A DNA stretch of 46,026 bases from SKIA01 sp047602905. GTDB taxonomy: Archaea; Nanobdellota; Nanobdellia; Woesearchaeales; SKIA01. The notes under the pieces are model-generated. The model was not told where the DNA came from and made no database searches. It saw nothing but the letters and a program-made list of their open reading frames with translations. The position numbers were made by a program, and so were the translations under genes. Shown here one piece after another: positions 1 to 5,764 of the stretch. Each line of letters begins with the position of its first letter. Positions within the stretch are counted from its first letter, which is position 1. The stretch spans positions 1 through 46,026 of the forward strand of contig JBLKOP010000010.1 of the NCBI GenBank assembly GCA_047602905.1, in the 5' to 3' direction.

Positions 1-71
1 CATATTGCGATGTTTCTTACTTGTTCTGGTTTGTCAGCGATGCTGACAACCTTTTCACTCATTTTTGCCAT
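1..71 (-). CDS. Translation elongation factor 2 (aEF-2), N-terminal fragment, runs off the left edge
   Basis: Reading leftward from the ATG at 69-71 gives 23 residues ending KPEQVRNIAI. Archaeal EF-2 begins with a short helix and then (K)PE-x-(I/V)RNI(G/A)I just before the AHVDHGKTT P-loop, so this is probably the EF-2 start; the P-loop itself lies outside the window. EF-2 is the GTPase that translocates the ribosome. A second in-frame ATG at 60-62 is possible. It is divergent from the Nudix gene, with a 125-nt gap between them. The call rests on a short N-terminal signature only. Confidence 0.55.
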   Translation of the reverse strand, partial: MAKMSEKVVSIADKPEQVRNIAI

Positions 72-168
72 GGTAATCGTAATTTGGTGTTTTTGTGTTG
101 GTTGAGAGTTGTGTGTGCTTTTTAACTCTTATGCTGTTTTTCTCTCAAAAAGTTTTGACATAGACGTA

Positions 169-176
169 TTTATATG
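169..176 (+). promoter_or_regulatory. TATA box of the wHTH-Nudix gene
   Basis: TTTATATG is centred about 25 nt upstream of the ATG at 197. This spacing predicts a leaderless transcript and favours the ATG at 197 over the in-frame TTG at 185. Confidence 0.55.
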
Positions 177-196
177 AGTTCTTCTTGTTTTGTTGT

Positions 197-916
197 ATGA
201 GTCATCAAACACGTAAAGATATTTTGCTTAAGCTTATTCATTCTCCTAGGGCTTCTTTTAATGAGTTGTGGGATAAGCAGGGCGAGTCTAATGCTTTTGC
301 GTATCATTTGAGTAAGTTAGTTGATGAGGGTGTTGTTGTCAAAGAAGATGGGTTGTATTCTTTGTCTGCTGATGGTCGTAGCTTGGTTACTGAGATTGAG
401 GGTGATACTGGTTCTAAGACTCGTTTTCCTACTCCTACTGTTGTTATTGTTGCTCGTGATGATAAGAATAGAGTTCTTGCTCAAAGGCGCTTAAAGGAGC
501 CGTTTTTTGGGTATTGGGGTTTTCCTTCTGGTAAACTTAATTTTGGCTGGAATCCTCAGCAGCGTGCTGTGCGTGATTTAAAAGAAGAGACTGGTCTTGT
601 TGCTGAAAGTGTTGTTCTTCGTTGTGTTGAGCATGTGAAGACGTTTGAGGAGGAAGTTTTACTTCATCATCATATCATGTATATTTTTGAGGCGTTTAAT
701 TGCTCTGGTGAGTTAGTTAGCAAGACGCACAAAGCTAGTCATGAGTGGTTATCTGTTGATGAGTACTTAGCAAAAACTCGTTTTCCTGGTAATTGGTTGT
801 TTGATTACGTACTTGGTAACAACAACTTTTTTGTTATGGAGTGTGAGCGGTTTATGAAGAATGGGTTGTTTGTTGATGGTACGCTTGTTTCTGTTGATGA
901 GTTTGTAAAAAAATAA
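197..916 (+). CDS. Winged-helix / Nudix hydrolase fusion
   Basis: The protein has 239 aa. Residues 1-70 look like an ArsR-type winged helix (TRKDILLKLIHSPRASFNEL, then a recognition-helix-like segment and a wing). Residues 80-235 are a Nudix domain that hydrolyses NDP-X compounds. The 23-residue Nudix box is present (GKLNFGW, then RAVRDLKEETGL), but the first conserved Glu is Trp and the REU motif reads RDL; the EExG metal ligands are kept. Known Nudix regulators such as NrtR have the opposite order, Nudix first and wHTH last. A role as a ligand-sensing repressor or as an ADP-ribose or sugar-nucleotide hydrolase is inferred. It converges on ndk and is followed by a T8 run. Confidence 0.8.
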   Translation: MSHQTRKDILLKLIHSPRASFNELWDKQGESNAFAYHLSKLVDEGVVVKEDGLYSLSADGRSLVTEIEGDTGSKTRFPTPTVVIVARDDKNRVLAQRRLKEPFFGYWGFPSGKLNFGWNPQQRAVRDLKEETGLVAESVVLRCVEHVKTFEEEVLLHHHIMYIFEAFNCSGELVSKTHKASHEWLSVDEYLAKTRFPGNWLFDYVLGNNNFFVMECERFMKNGLFVDGTLVSVDEFVKK

Positions 917-927
917 GGGTAAAAATA

Positions 928-935
928 TTTTTTTT
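928..935 (+). terminator. Oligo-T terminator after the Nudix gene
   Basis: Eight consecutive T residues follow the stop codon by about 12 nt in the 28-nt gap between convergent genes. Archaeal RNA polymerase terminates at such T tracts. Confidence 0.45.
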
Positions 936-944
936 GTGAAGTGT

Positions 945-1517
945 TTATCCTTCTCTGTACAAGAGTACTTCTTCTAGGTGTTCCCATTCAAAGATTTCTT
1001 CTTCATCAAACCATACTGGTACTTCTCTTTTTGCTTCTTCTACTTCTCCACTTGCGTGTATGAGGTTTTGTATTGGTCGCTTGAGGTTGTCTGCCATTTG
1101 GTATGTTTCGAAACTAAAGTCTCCTCTGATGGTTCCTGGTGCTGAGTCGCTTGGTGCGGTTGCTCCTACGAGTTTTCGTACGTGTTTTACTGCGTTGTGT
1201 CCTTCTAGGCAGAGTGCTATTACTGGGCTCATGCTGATGAAGTCCATGAGTTGGTTGCGTACTTTTGCTCCTATTTCCATTTCTGTTTCTTTAATCTCGA
1301 CTCCTTTTTTTGCGTAGGATTCTTTCATTTTGCTTCCGACTGTTTTCATCCATTCTTCGTCTTCTGCGTAGTGTTCTCCTGCGAGTTCTGGGCTTGCGTA
1401 TTGCATTTTCATACCCACAATTTTTAGTCCGCATCTCTCAAAGCGGCTAATTATTTCTCCTATGAGTCCTCGTTGTACTGCGTCTGGTTTGAGTAGTACT
1501 AGTGTTTTTTCTTTCAT
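945..1517 (-). CDS. ndk: Nucleoside diphosphate kinase (long form)
   Basis: The enzyme transfers the gamma phosphate from NTPs to NDPs through a phosphohistidine. The protein starts KTLVLLKPDAVQRGLIGEII, the family N-terminus. The catalytic His is at about residue 154 in NLIHASG and a nucleotide-contacting Arg is in TIRGDF. At 190 aa it exceeds the usual ~150 aa: an extra helical segment sits at about residues 52-90, a form seen in some archaea. Its ATG overlaps the eL24 stop as ATGA (1514-1517), so translation is coupled. It is the last gene of the L7Ae-S28e-L24e-ndk operon, a conserved archaeal arrangement. Confidence 0.95.
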   Translation of the reverse strand: MKEKTLVLLKPDAVQRGLIGEIISRFERCGLKIVGMKMQYASPELAGEHYAEDEEWMKTVGSKMKESYAKKGVEIKETEMEIGAKVRNQLMDFISMSPVIALCLEGHNAVKHVRKLVGATAPSDSAPGTIRGDFSFETYQMADNLKRPIQNLIHASGEVEEAKREVPVWFDEEEIFEWEHLEEVLLYREG

Positions 1518-1774
1518 TTCTTAGTTTTCTTTTTTGCAGCTGGTTTTTTTTGTTCTTTTTTTGCTTCTTCTGCGTGTTTTCTTGCTGCTTCTCGTTGAGT
1601 TTTTTCTTTTCTGTATTCTTCTGTCCAGGTTACTTTTCGTGGTTTTCGTCCGAGTTTAATCATGTTTTTTTCTTCTTTTCTGTTTAGAAAGTACAGGATT
1701 TTTCCGTCTTTTTTTACGTACGTGATTCCTTTTCCTGGTGGGATGTCTTTTCCGCTAAAACTGCTTTTTCTCAT
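1514..1774 (-). CDS. Ribosomal protein eL24 lacking the zinc-finger cysteines
   Basis: This large-subunit ribosomal protein has 86 aa. It keeps the family pattern SFSGKDIPPGKGITYVKKDG, then a phenylalanine segment and RKPRKVTWT. The four zinc-binding Cys of typical eL24 (C-x2-C and C-x3-C) are replaced, for example SFSG where SFCG is usual, so this is a zinc-free version. The last 25 residues are a Lys/Ala-rich tail suited to rRNA contact. It sits 2 nt downstream of eS28 and overlaps ndk by 4 nt. Confidence 0.9.
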   Translation of the reverse strand: MRKSSFSGKDIPPGKGITYVKKDGKILYFLNRKEEKNMIKLGRKPRKVTWTEEYRKEKTQREAARKHAEEAKKEQKKPAAKKKTKK

Positions 1775-1776
1775 GT

Positions 1777-2016
1777 TTATCGTCCTCTGCTTAGTGGTCG
1801 TGCTTCTATTTCTGTTTCTCGCAGCATGAGGATGTCTCCTACTTGTACTGGTCCTCGCACGTTTCTTCGGATGCTTTTGTTTTTGTCTCGTCCGTCAAGG
1901 ATTTTTACGCGTACTTGCGTTGCTTCTCCTCGTGTTCCGGTTCTTCCCAGTATTTCTTCTATTTCTGCTGGGGTTGCTTTTCCGAATGTCTGCTCTGCTT
2001 TGTTCTCTTCTGCCAT
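1777..2016 (-). CDS. Ribosomal protein eS28
   Basis: This is a 79-aa small-subunit protein with an OB-fold. The hallmark C-terminal region NVRGPVQVGDILMLRETEIEA is present, preceded by the VRVKILDGRDKNKSIRRNV strand. The N-terminus has an extra ~20 residues (AEENKAEQTFGKATPAEIEEI) compared with the shortest archaeal forms. It lies between L7Ae (2-nt gap) and eL24 (2-nt gap), the standard archaeal order. Confidence 0.95.
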   Translation of the reverse strand: MAEENKAEQTFGKATPAEIEEILGRTGTRGEATQVRVKILDGRDKNKSIRRNVRGPVQVGDILMLRETEIEARPLSRGR

Positions 2017-2018
2017 GC

Positions 2019-2426
2019 TTACTCCTCTTTTTTCTTGTCTTCAGATTCTTTTTCTTCTGATTTCTTCTCTGAGTCGTCTGCTTTAGGCTCTTCTTTTGCA
2101 GGTGCTTCTTCTTTTTGTGCTTTCTTTACGTCTTTTAAGATGTTTTTTGCGTCTCCTGCTTGTGTTATTGCTACGCACACGGTTGGTCGTGCTATTCCTG
2201 CTGCTGCTCCTAGTTCTTCTTTTCCTGCTACGTCTGCTACGTACTGCACTCCTTTTTCTTTACAGAGTGGTTCTAGGTGTAGTATGAGCTCTTTAGGGCT
2301 TACATCATTTGCTACTGCTACGATGCTTGCTCGTCCTCTCTCTACTGCTTTGGTTACTTCGTTGACTCCTTTTCTTATCTTTCCTGTCGCTCGTGCGACT
2401 TCTATTGCTTGTAATACGTCTTCCAT
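2019..2426 (-). CDS. Ribosomal protein L7Ae (eL8), kink-turn binding
   Basis: The first ~105 residues match L7Ae: GKIRKGVNEVTKAVERG, the VANDVSPKE segment, and the LCKEKGVQYV and LGAAAGIARPTV regions that form the kink-turn pocket. In archaea this protein serves the ribosome, box C/D and H/ACA guide RNPs and RNase P. The last ~30 residues are an acidic, Glu/Lys-rich extension not found in typical ~120-aa homologues. It is the first gene of the ribosomal-ndk operon, and an inverted repeat lies directly upstream. Confidence 0.95.
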   Translation of the reverse strand: MEDVLQAIEVARATGKIRKGVNEVTKAVERGRASIVAVANDVSPKELILHLEPLCKEKGVQYVADVAGKEELGAAAGIARPTVCVAITQAGDAKNILKDVKKAQKEEAPAKEEPKADDSEKKSEEKESEDKKKEE

Positions 2427-2443
2427 TGTCTTATGTGTACTTG

Positions 2444-2465
2444 GGAAATTATGAGAATAACTTCC
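2444..2465. repeat. Inverted repeat in the L7Ae leader
   Basis: GGAAATTAT (2444-2452) and ATAACTTCC (2457-2465) form a 9-bp hairpin with a 4-nt loop and one G-T pair, 18 nt upstream of the L7Ae start. It could be an operator, an mRNA hairpin or part of an AT-rich promoter. Archaeal L7Ae can bind its own leader, but no clear kink-turn was recognised here. Confidence 0.35.
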
Positions 2466-2479
2466 TCAGCCCGTAGGCT

Positions 2480-2953
2480 TCATCGTGGTGTTTGGGATGA
2501 GTGCTGGGTTTTTAAGTGTTGTTGTCTGATGAGTTGTACTTTGTGGTGTTCTGGGTGGTTCTTGTTTAGGATGGTTTTCTGTGCTCTTCTCTTAAACTTC
2601 CACGTGTTCTTGAGTAGTGCGTACAGGCTTTTTAGCGGTTGTTTGTTGCGTATCTGTCGTTTTATTACTCGTAGACAGCTCTGTATTCTTGGTGTGTCAA
2701 GATACAGTATTTTGTTTGCTTCTGCGTATGTTTGTGTGAAGTCAATTAAGAACGCTCCTTCAAGAATCCATGCGTCTTTCTTGAGTATTTTTTTGAGTTC
2801 TTGCTGTACTTGTTTGTCTTCTTTTCTTGTGTACTCTGGCGTGTAGTATTTTATTTCGTCAAGATCATACGCTACTATGTTTAATTCTTTACTGAGTGTT
2901 TTTGCGTACGTGCTTTTTCCGCTTCCTGGTGCTCCGAGTATGCGTATCTTCAT
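2480..2953 (-). CDS. P-loop kinase, adenylate-kinase / FlaR-like
   Basis: The protein has 157 aa. Walker A GAPGSGKST is at residues 7-15, followed by DLDEIKYYTPEYTRK (base-binding region of the topology-modulation family), ILEGAF, YLDTP (Walker-B-like) and a basic RVIKRQIRNK segment. Members of this family are small NMP-kinase-fold NTPases of uncertain substrate. The start overlaps the upstream KilA-N gene as ATGA (2950-2953), so the two are translationally coupled. The Gln/His/Lys-rich C-terminus is probably disordered. Confidence 0.75.
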   Translation of the reverse strand: MKIRILGAPGSGKSTYAKTLSKELNIVAYDLDEIKYYTPEYTRKEDKQVQQELKKILKKDAWILEGAFLIDFTQTYAEANKILYLDTPRIQSCLRVIKRQIRNKQPLKSLYALLKNTWKFKRRAQKTILNKNHPEHHKVQLIRQQHLKTQHSSQTPR

Positions 2954-3792
2954 ATATCTCTTTTCTTGTCTTCAAGCTTTTTTATGTTCTTGTTATTAAG
3001 CAGTGATTTCATCTGAGAGATTGCAACTGTGTTTAGTTTTATTACTCGCTTCTCTGCAGAGACGTTTTCTTTAATGTACTCAGCGTTTAGACTCTCTAAA
3101 TTTGCTAAGACGACTAGTTGTCTGATGTCTGCGTAGTCTCTCATGTTTCCTTTTGTTTCAGGATTTTTGTTAGACCATTCTTTTGCTGTACTGCCAAAAA
3201 GAGCTTTGTTTAGTATGTCTGCTTCAGTTGCATAAACTTTTTTTGCTTCTGTTGCTGTTATTTTAGGCGGGAGAAGGTTTTCTTTTATTGCATCTGTATG
3301 TATTTTATAGTTTATCTTTACGAGTTCTCTTTTTACGTCCCAGCTTATTTGAAGTTTTTTACTCTCTTCATTCTTAAGTCTTCTAAATTCTTTGATAAAA
3401 TAGAGTTTGAATTCTGGGGATATCCAAGAAGCGAACTCTAAGGCTATGTCTTCATGAGCATATGTTCCGCCACTATATCTGCCACTTTTAGTTATAATTC
3501 CTTTAGCATTTGTTTCTTCAATCCATTTTGAAGGAGATAACGAAAATGAATTTAGTCCGGATTGCCTAATAACCGTATCGAATTCGACACGGTTAAAATC
3601 AGAGTTATGCATTGACTCCCAAATTCCAAGAAACTCTATAGTATTTCTATTTCTTAGCCAATTAATAACTACAAACCGAGGTTCTTCTGGATTTCTTTTC
3701 TTAGCAATATCGGTTAATGAAATGTATTTGTGTGAATCAATATCTCTAATAGTTACTTTGATGTTTTCAACAGTAACTGTGGTCTTTCTCAT
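2950..3792 (-). CDS. KilA-N domain DNA-binding protein
   Basis: The N-terminal ~125 residues resemble the KilA-N domain: YISLTDIAKKRN, INWLRNRNTIEFLGIWES, then a SPSKWIEETNAKGI segment and YAHEDIALEFASWISPEFKLYFIKEF. This last block is the most diagnostic. KilA-N proteins are DNA-binding modules spread by viruses and mobile elements. The C-terminal half is Lys-rich and helical with no recognised enzyme motif. Codon use is more AT-rich and less stereotyped than in the neighbouring ribosomal operon, consistent with lateral acquisition. It is coupled to the P-loop kinase gene. No other phage gene is adjacent. Confidence 0.8.
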   Translation of the reverse strand: MRKTTVTVENIKVTIRDIDSHKYISLTDIAKKRNPEEPRFVVINWLRNRNTIEFLGIWESMHNSDFNRVEFDTVIRQSGLNSFSLSPSKWIEETNAKGIITKSGRYSGGTYAHEDIALEFASWISPEFKLYFIKEFRRLKNEESKKLQISWDVKRELVKINYKIHTDAIKENLLPPKITATEAKKVYATEADILNKALFGSTAKEWSNKNPETKGNMRDYADIRQLVVLANLESLNAEYIKENVSAEKRVIKLNTVAISQMKSLLNNKNIKKLEDKKRDI

Positions 3793-3893
3793 TATTTATC
3801 CTTGAATGAGTGTTGCTATTAAACGTTTTTGTGCGTATGTCCAGTGAATGATTTGTTAAGAATAAAGCAAAAAAATATTTTCTTGAAAGTTCT

Positions 3894-4826
3894 CTAGTCT
3901 TTCTTTTTCTTTTTGAGCTCTTCTTCTAGGTTAAGCTCTGTCAGTAGTTCTTTGTAGCGGTTTCTTATCGTTACTTCTGTTACTCCTGCTACGTCTGCTA
4001 CTGCTCGTTGGGTGCGCTTCTCTCCGTTGATTAGTGCTGATACGTATAGTGCTGCTGCTGCTATTCCTGTTGGTCCTCTTCCTGAGGTCAGGGCTATTCT
4101 TCTTGCTTCCTCTATTATCTCTACTGCTTTGCTTTGCGTTACTGCTGTTAGTTCTAGCTCGCTTGCAAAGCGTGGGATGTAGTCTATTGGGTTGCTTGGG
4201 AGTATTTTGATTTCTAGTTCTCGTATAACAAAGCGGTATGTTCTTCCTATTTCTTTTCTATCAATTGAGCTTGCTTCTGCGAGTTCGTCTAGTGTTCTTG
4301 GTACGTCGTGTTTTCTGCATGCTGCGTACACTGCTCCTGCTACTACGCTCTCCATGCTTCGTCCTCTTACGAGTCCTTTCTGTACTGCCATGGCGTATAT
4401 TCGTGAAGCTTCTTCTTCTACGCTTTCTGGAAGTTTTAGAAAGCTGGAGATTCTTTTTAGTTCGCTAAGTGCGAGTTTTAGGTTTCTCTCTATTGCTGTG
4501 CTTACTCGTTGCTGCCATTTTCTTAGTCTAAAGAACTTGTTTTTGTTCTTTCCTCCTAGTCTGTATAGGTCTGCTGCTTGTCCTACGTCTGTTCCTAGTC
4601 CTTTGTCGAATTGGCGAAAGCTCATTGGTGCTCCGCTTCTTCTTCTGCTTGCTCCTTGGTCGCTTGAGAATTCTCTCCATTCTTGGTCGAAATCGACCAT
4701 TTTGTCTTCGAGTACGAATCCGCAGTCTTTACAGATGATCTCACCTTGTTCCCTGTTTACTGACAAGTTCATGCTTGCGCAGTTAGGGCATTTTTTCATG
4801 TAGCGGGTGCTTTTTGTTACCGTCAT
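3894..4826 (-). CDS. tfb: Transcription initiation factor TFB
   Basis: TFB recruits RNA polymerase to the TBP-TATA complex. From the ATG at 4826 the protein has 310 aa. A zinc ribbon lies at residues 13-35 (CPNC and CKDC). The B-reader/linker reads EWREFSSDQGASRRRSGAPM, and two cyclin repeats follow (ISSFLKLPESVEEEASRIY and IDYIPRFASELELT). The C-terminal repeat carries the BRE-contact helix-turn-helix (AVADVAGVTEVTIRNRYKEL). An upstream TTG at 4844 is in frame but less likely. The leader has a CCCCC/GGGGG run at about 4838-4842. The gene is preceded by a TATA box about 70 nt upstream. Confidence 0.95.
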   Translation of the reverse strand: MTVTKSTRYMKKCPNCASMNLSVNREQGEIICKDCGFVLEDKMVDFDQEWREFSSDQGASRRRSGAPMSFRQFDKGLGTDVGQAADLYRLGGKNKNKFFRLRKWQQRVSTAIERNLKLALSELKRISSFLKLPESVEEEASRIYAMAVQKGLVRGRSMESVVAGAVYAACRKHDVPRTLDELAEASSIDRKEIGRTYRFVIRELEIKILPSNPIDYIPRFASELELTAVTQSKAVEIIEEARRIALTSGRGPTGIAAAALYVSALINGEKRTQRAVADVAGVTEVTIRNRYKELLTELNLEEELKKKKKD

Positions 4827-4890
4827 AATGTGTGTGTCCCCCAATGTGCTTGTTAAAGCACAGTAATGCTTAAAAACAAGATTAAGTCTT

Positions 4891-4901
4891 CATATATAAA
4901 T
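4891..4901 (-). promoter_or_regulatory. TATA box of the tfb gene
   Basis: On the minus strand the sequence reads ATTTATATATG. It lies in the 129-nt gap between the HxlR regulator and tfb and implies a leader of about 45 nt. Confidence 0.5.
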
Positions 4902-4955
4902 CTATCTTCTTTTCCATAGGTGTTTATATGCTTTTTTATAAATAACTCGTGTTTA

Positions 4956-5318
4956 TTATTTTTCTTTCTGCTTCTGAATATACGGGCACTCAGTACAAGA
5001 AACATCTCCGCAAACAAGCTCCTCGCCATACTTCTTACTGAAGGTTTTGTACGCATCAAGTAACGGGTATAAATCAACAAGTTTTTGCGTAGATAAATAA
5101 CGAGTTCTTCTTTGATCTTGCTCTACGTACTCCTCACGAACAACTAGTCCTTCACGCTCCAAACTACTAAGTCGCTCACTAAGCACTTTATTACTAATAC
5201 CAAGACCTGCTTGTAGTTCATTAAATCCTTCTTTACCACTACGCAAACTATCAATAAGTGCAAGCATCCACGTACGTCCTAGCTCATGCCATAATTGTTG
5301 CGGAGGACAAGTACTCAT
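4956..5318 (-). CDS. HxlR-family winged-helix regulator with a cysteine cluster
   Basis: The 120-aa protein matches HxlR/MarR-like regulators: WMLALIDSLRSGKEGFNELQ, then GISNKVLSERLSSLEREGLVVREEY and a wing containing RRTRYLS. The C-terminus carries C103-x4-C108-x2-C111, and Cys4 is near the N-terminus. Such a cluster could bind copper or sense redox state, which fits its position directly downstream of two cupredoxin genes. A TATA-like ACATAAAAACG sits about 26 nt upstream, inside the end of the cupredoxin gene, so it may also be transcribed alone. Confidence 0.8.
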   Translation of the reverse strand: MSTCPPQQLWHELGRTWMLALIDSLRSGKEGFNELQAGLGISNKVLSERLSSLEREGLVVREEYVEQDQRRTRYLSTQKLVDLYPLLDAYKTFSKKYGEELVCGDVSCTECPYIQKQKEK

Positions 5319-5356
5319 ACAAGCAGATACCCAAAGTGCGTTTTTATGTGTATTGC

Positions 5357-5764
5357 TTATGTTGTGCGAATAATTGCTTCGTGCTGAGCATGTAAGCGAC
5401 AGTTCAGTAACTCATCACGTAACTCAGAAGTAACTTCTACAACTACTTCATCCCCTGGCTCAAGAAATTCATCCACTCCAAGAGCAGGTATTGTTGCTGT
5501 GTGAGGAAGAGCTCCTTCATTAACAAAAACAATCGTATCGCCAACAGAAACTTCTATTTGGTTATCTGGCATTCCTTCCTGGCGAAAATACATCTCTCCA
5601 ATATACACAACAACATCTGCTTCTACAGACAACTCGCTTTCAACAGGAACTACTTCTTGATCAAAGAGCTGTACTGTCTGCACTCCTAAGAGCACAAGAA
5701 GCACTGCAAACACTGCTGCCATAACGATAGGAAACCGTAGTGAAGGCATTGTTTGTTTACTCAT
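5357..5764 (-). CDS. Membrane-anchored cupredoxin
   Basis: From the ATG at 5764 the protein has 135 aa. One N-terminal hydrophobic segment (residues ~11-30) acts as signal or anchor, followed by a cupredoxin beta-sandwich facing outside. Likely type 1 copper ligands are His88 (LPHTATI), Cys122 and His125 (NCRLH). No Met follows at the usual axial position; His128 or Gln127 could serve instead. The start overlaps the upstream gene's stop as ATGA (5761-5764), which rules against the upstream in-frame GTG at 5773. It is probably a small electron carrier for the adjacent membrane protein. Confidence 0.8.
   Translation of the reverse strand: MSKQTMPSLRFPIVMAAVFAVLLVLLGVQTVQLFDQEVVPVESELSVEADVVVYIGEMYFRQEGMPDNQIEVSVGDTIVFVNEGALPHTATIPALGVDEFLEPGDEVVVEVTSELRDELLNCRLHAQHEAIIRTT

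Noticed and set aside
1843..2454. Long open frame on the plus strand opposite L7Ae and eS28
   Set aside because: Low-complexity Ser/Cys/Phe product with no domain, caused by codon bias of the real minus-strand genes.
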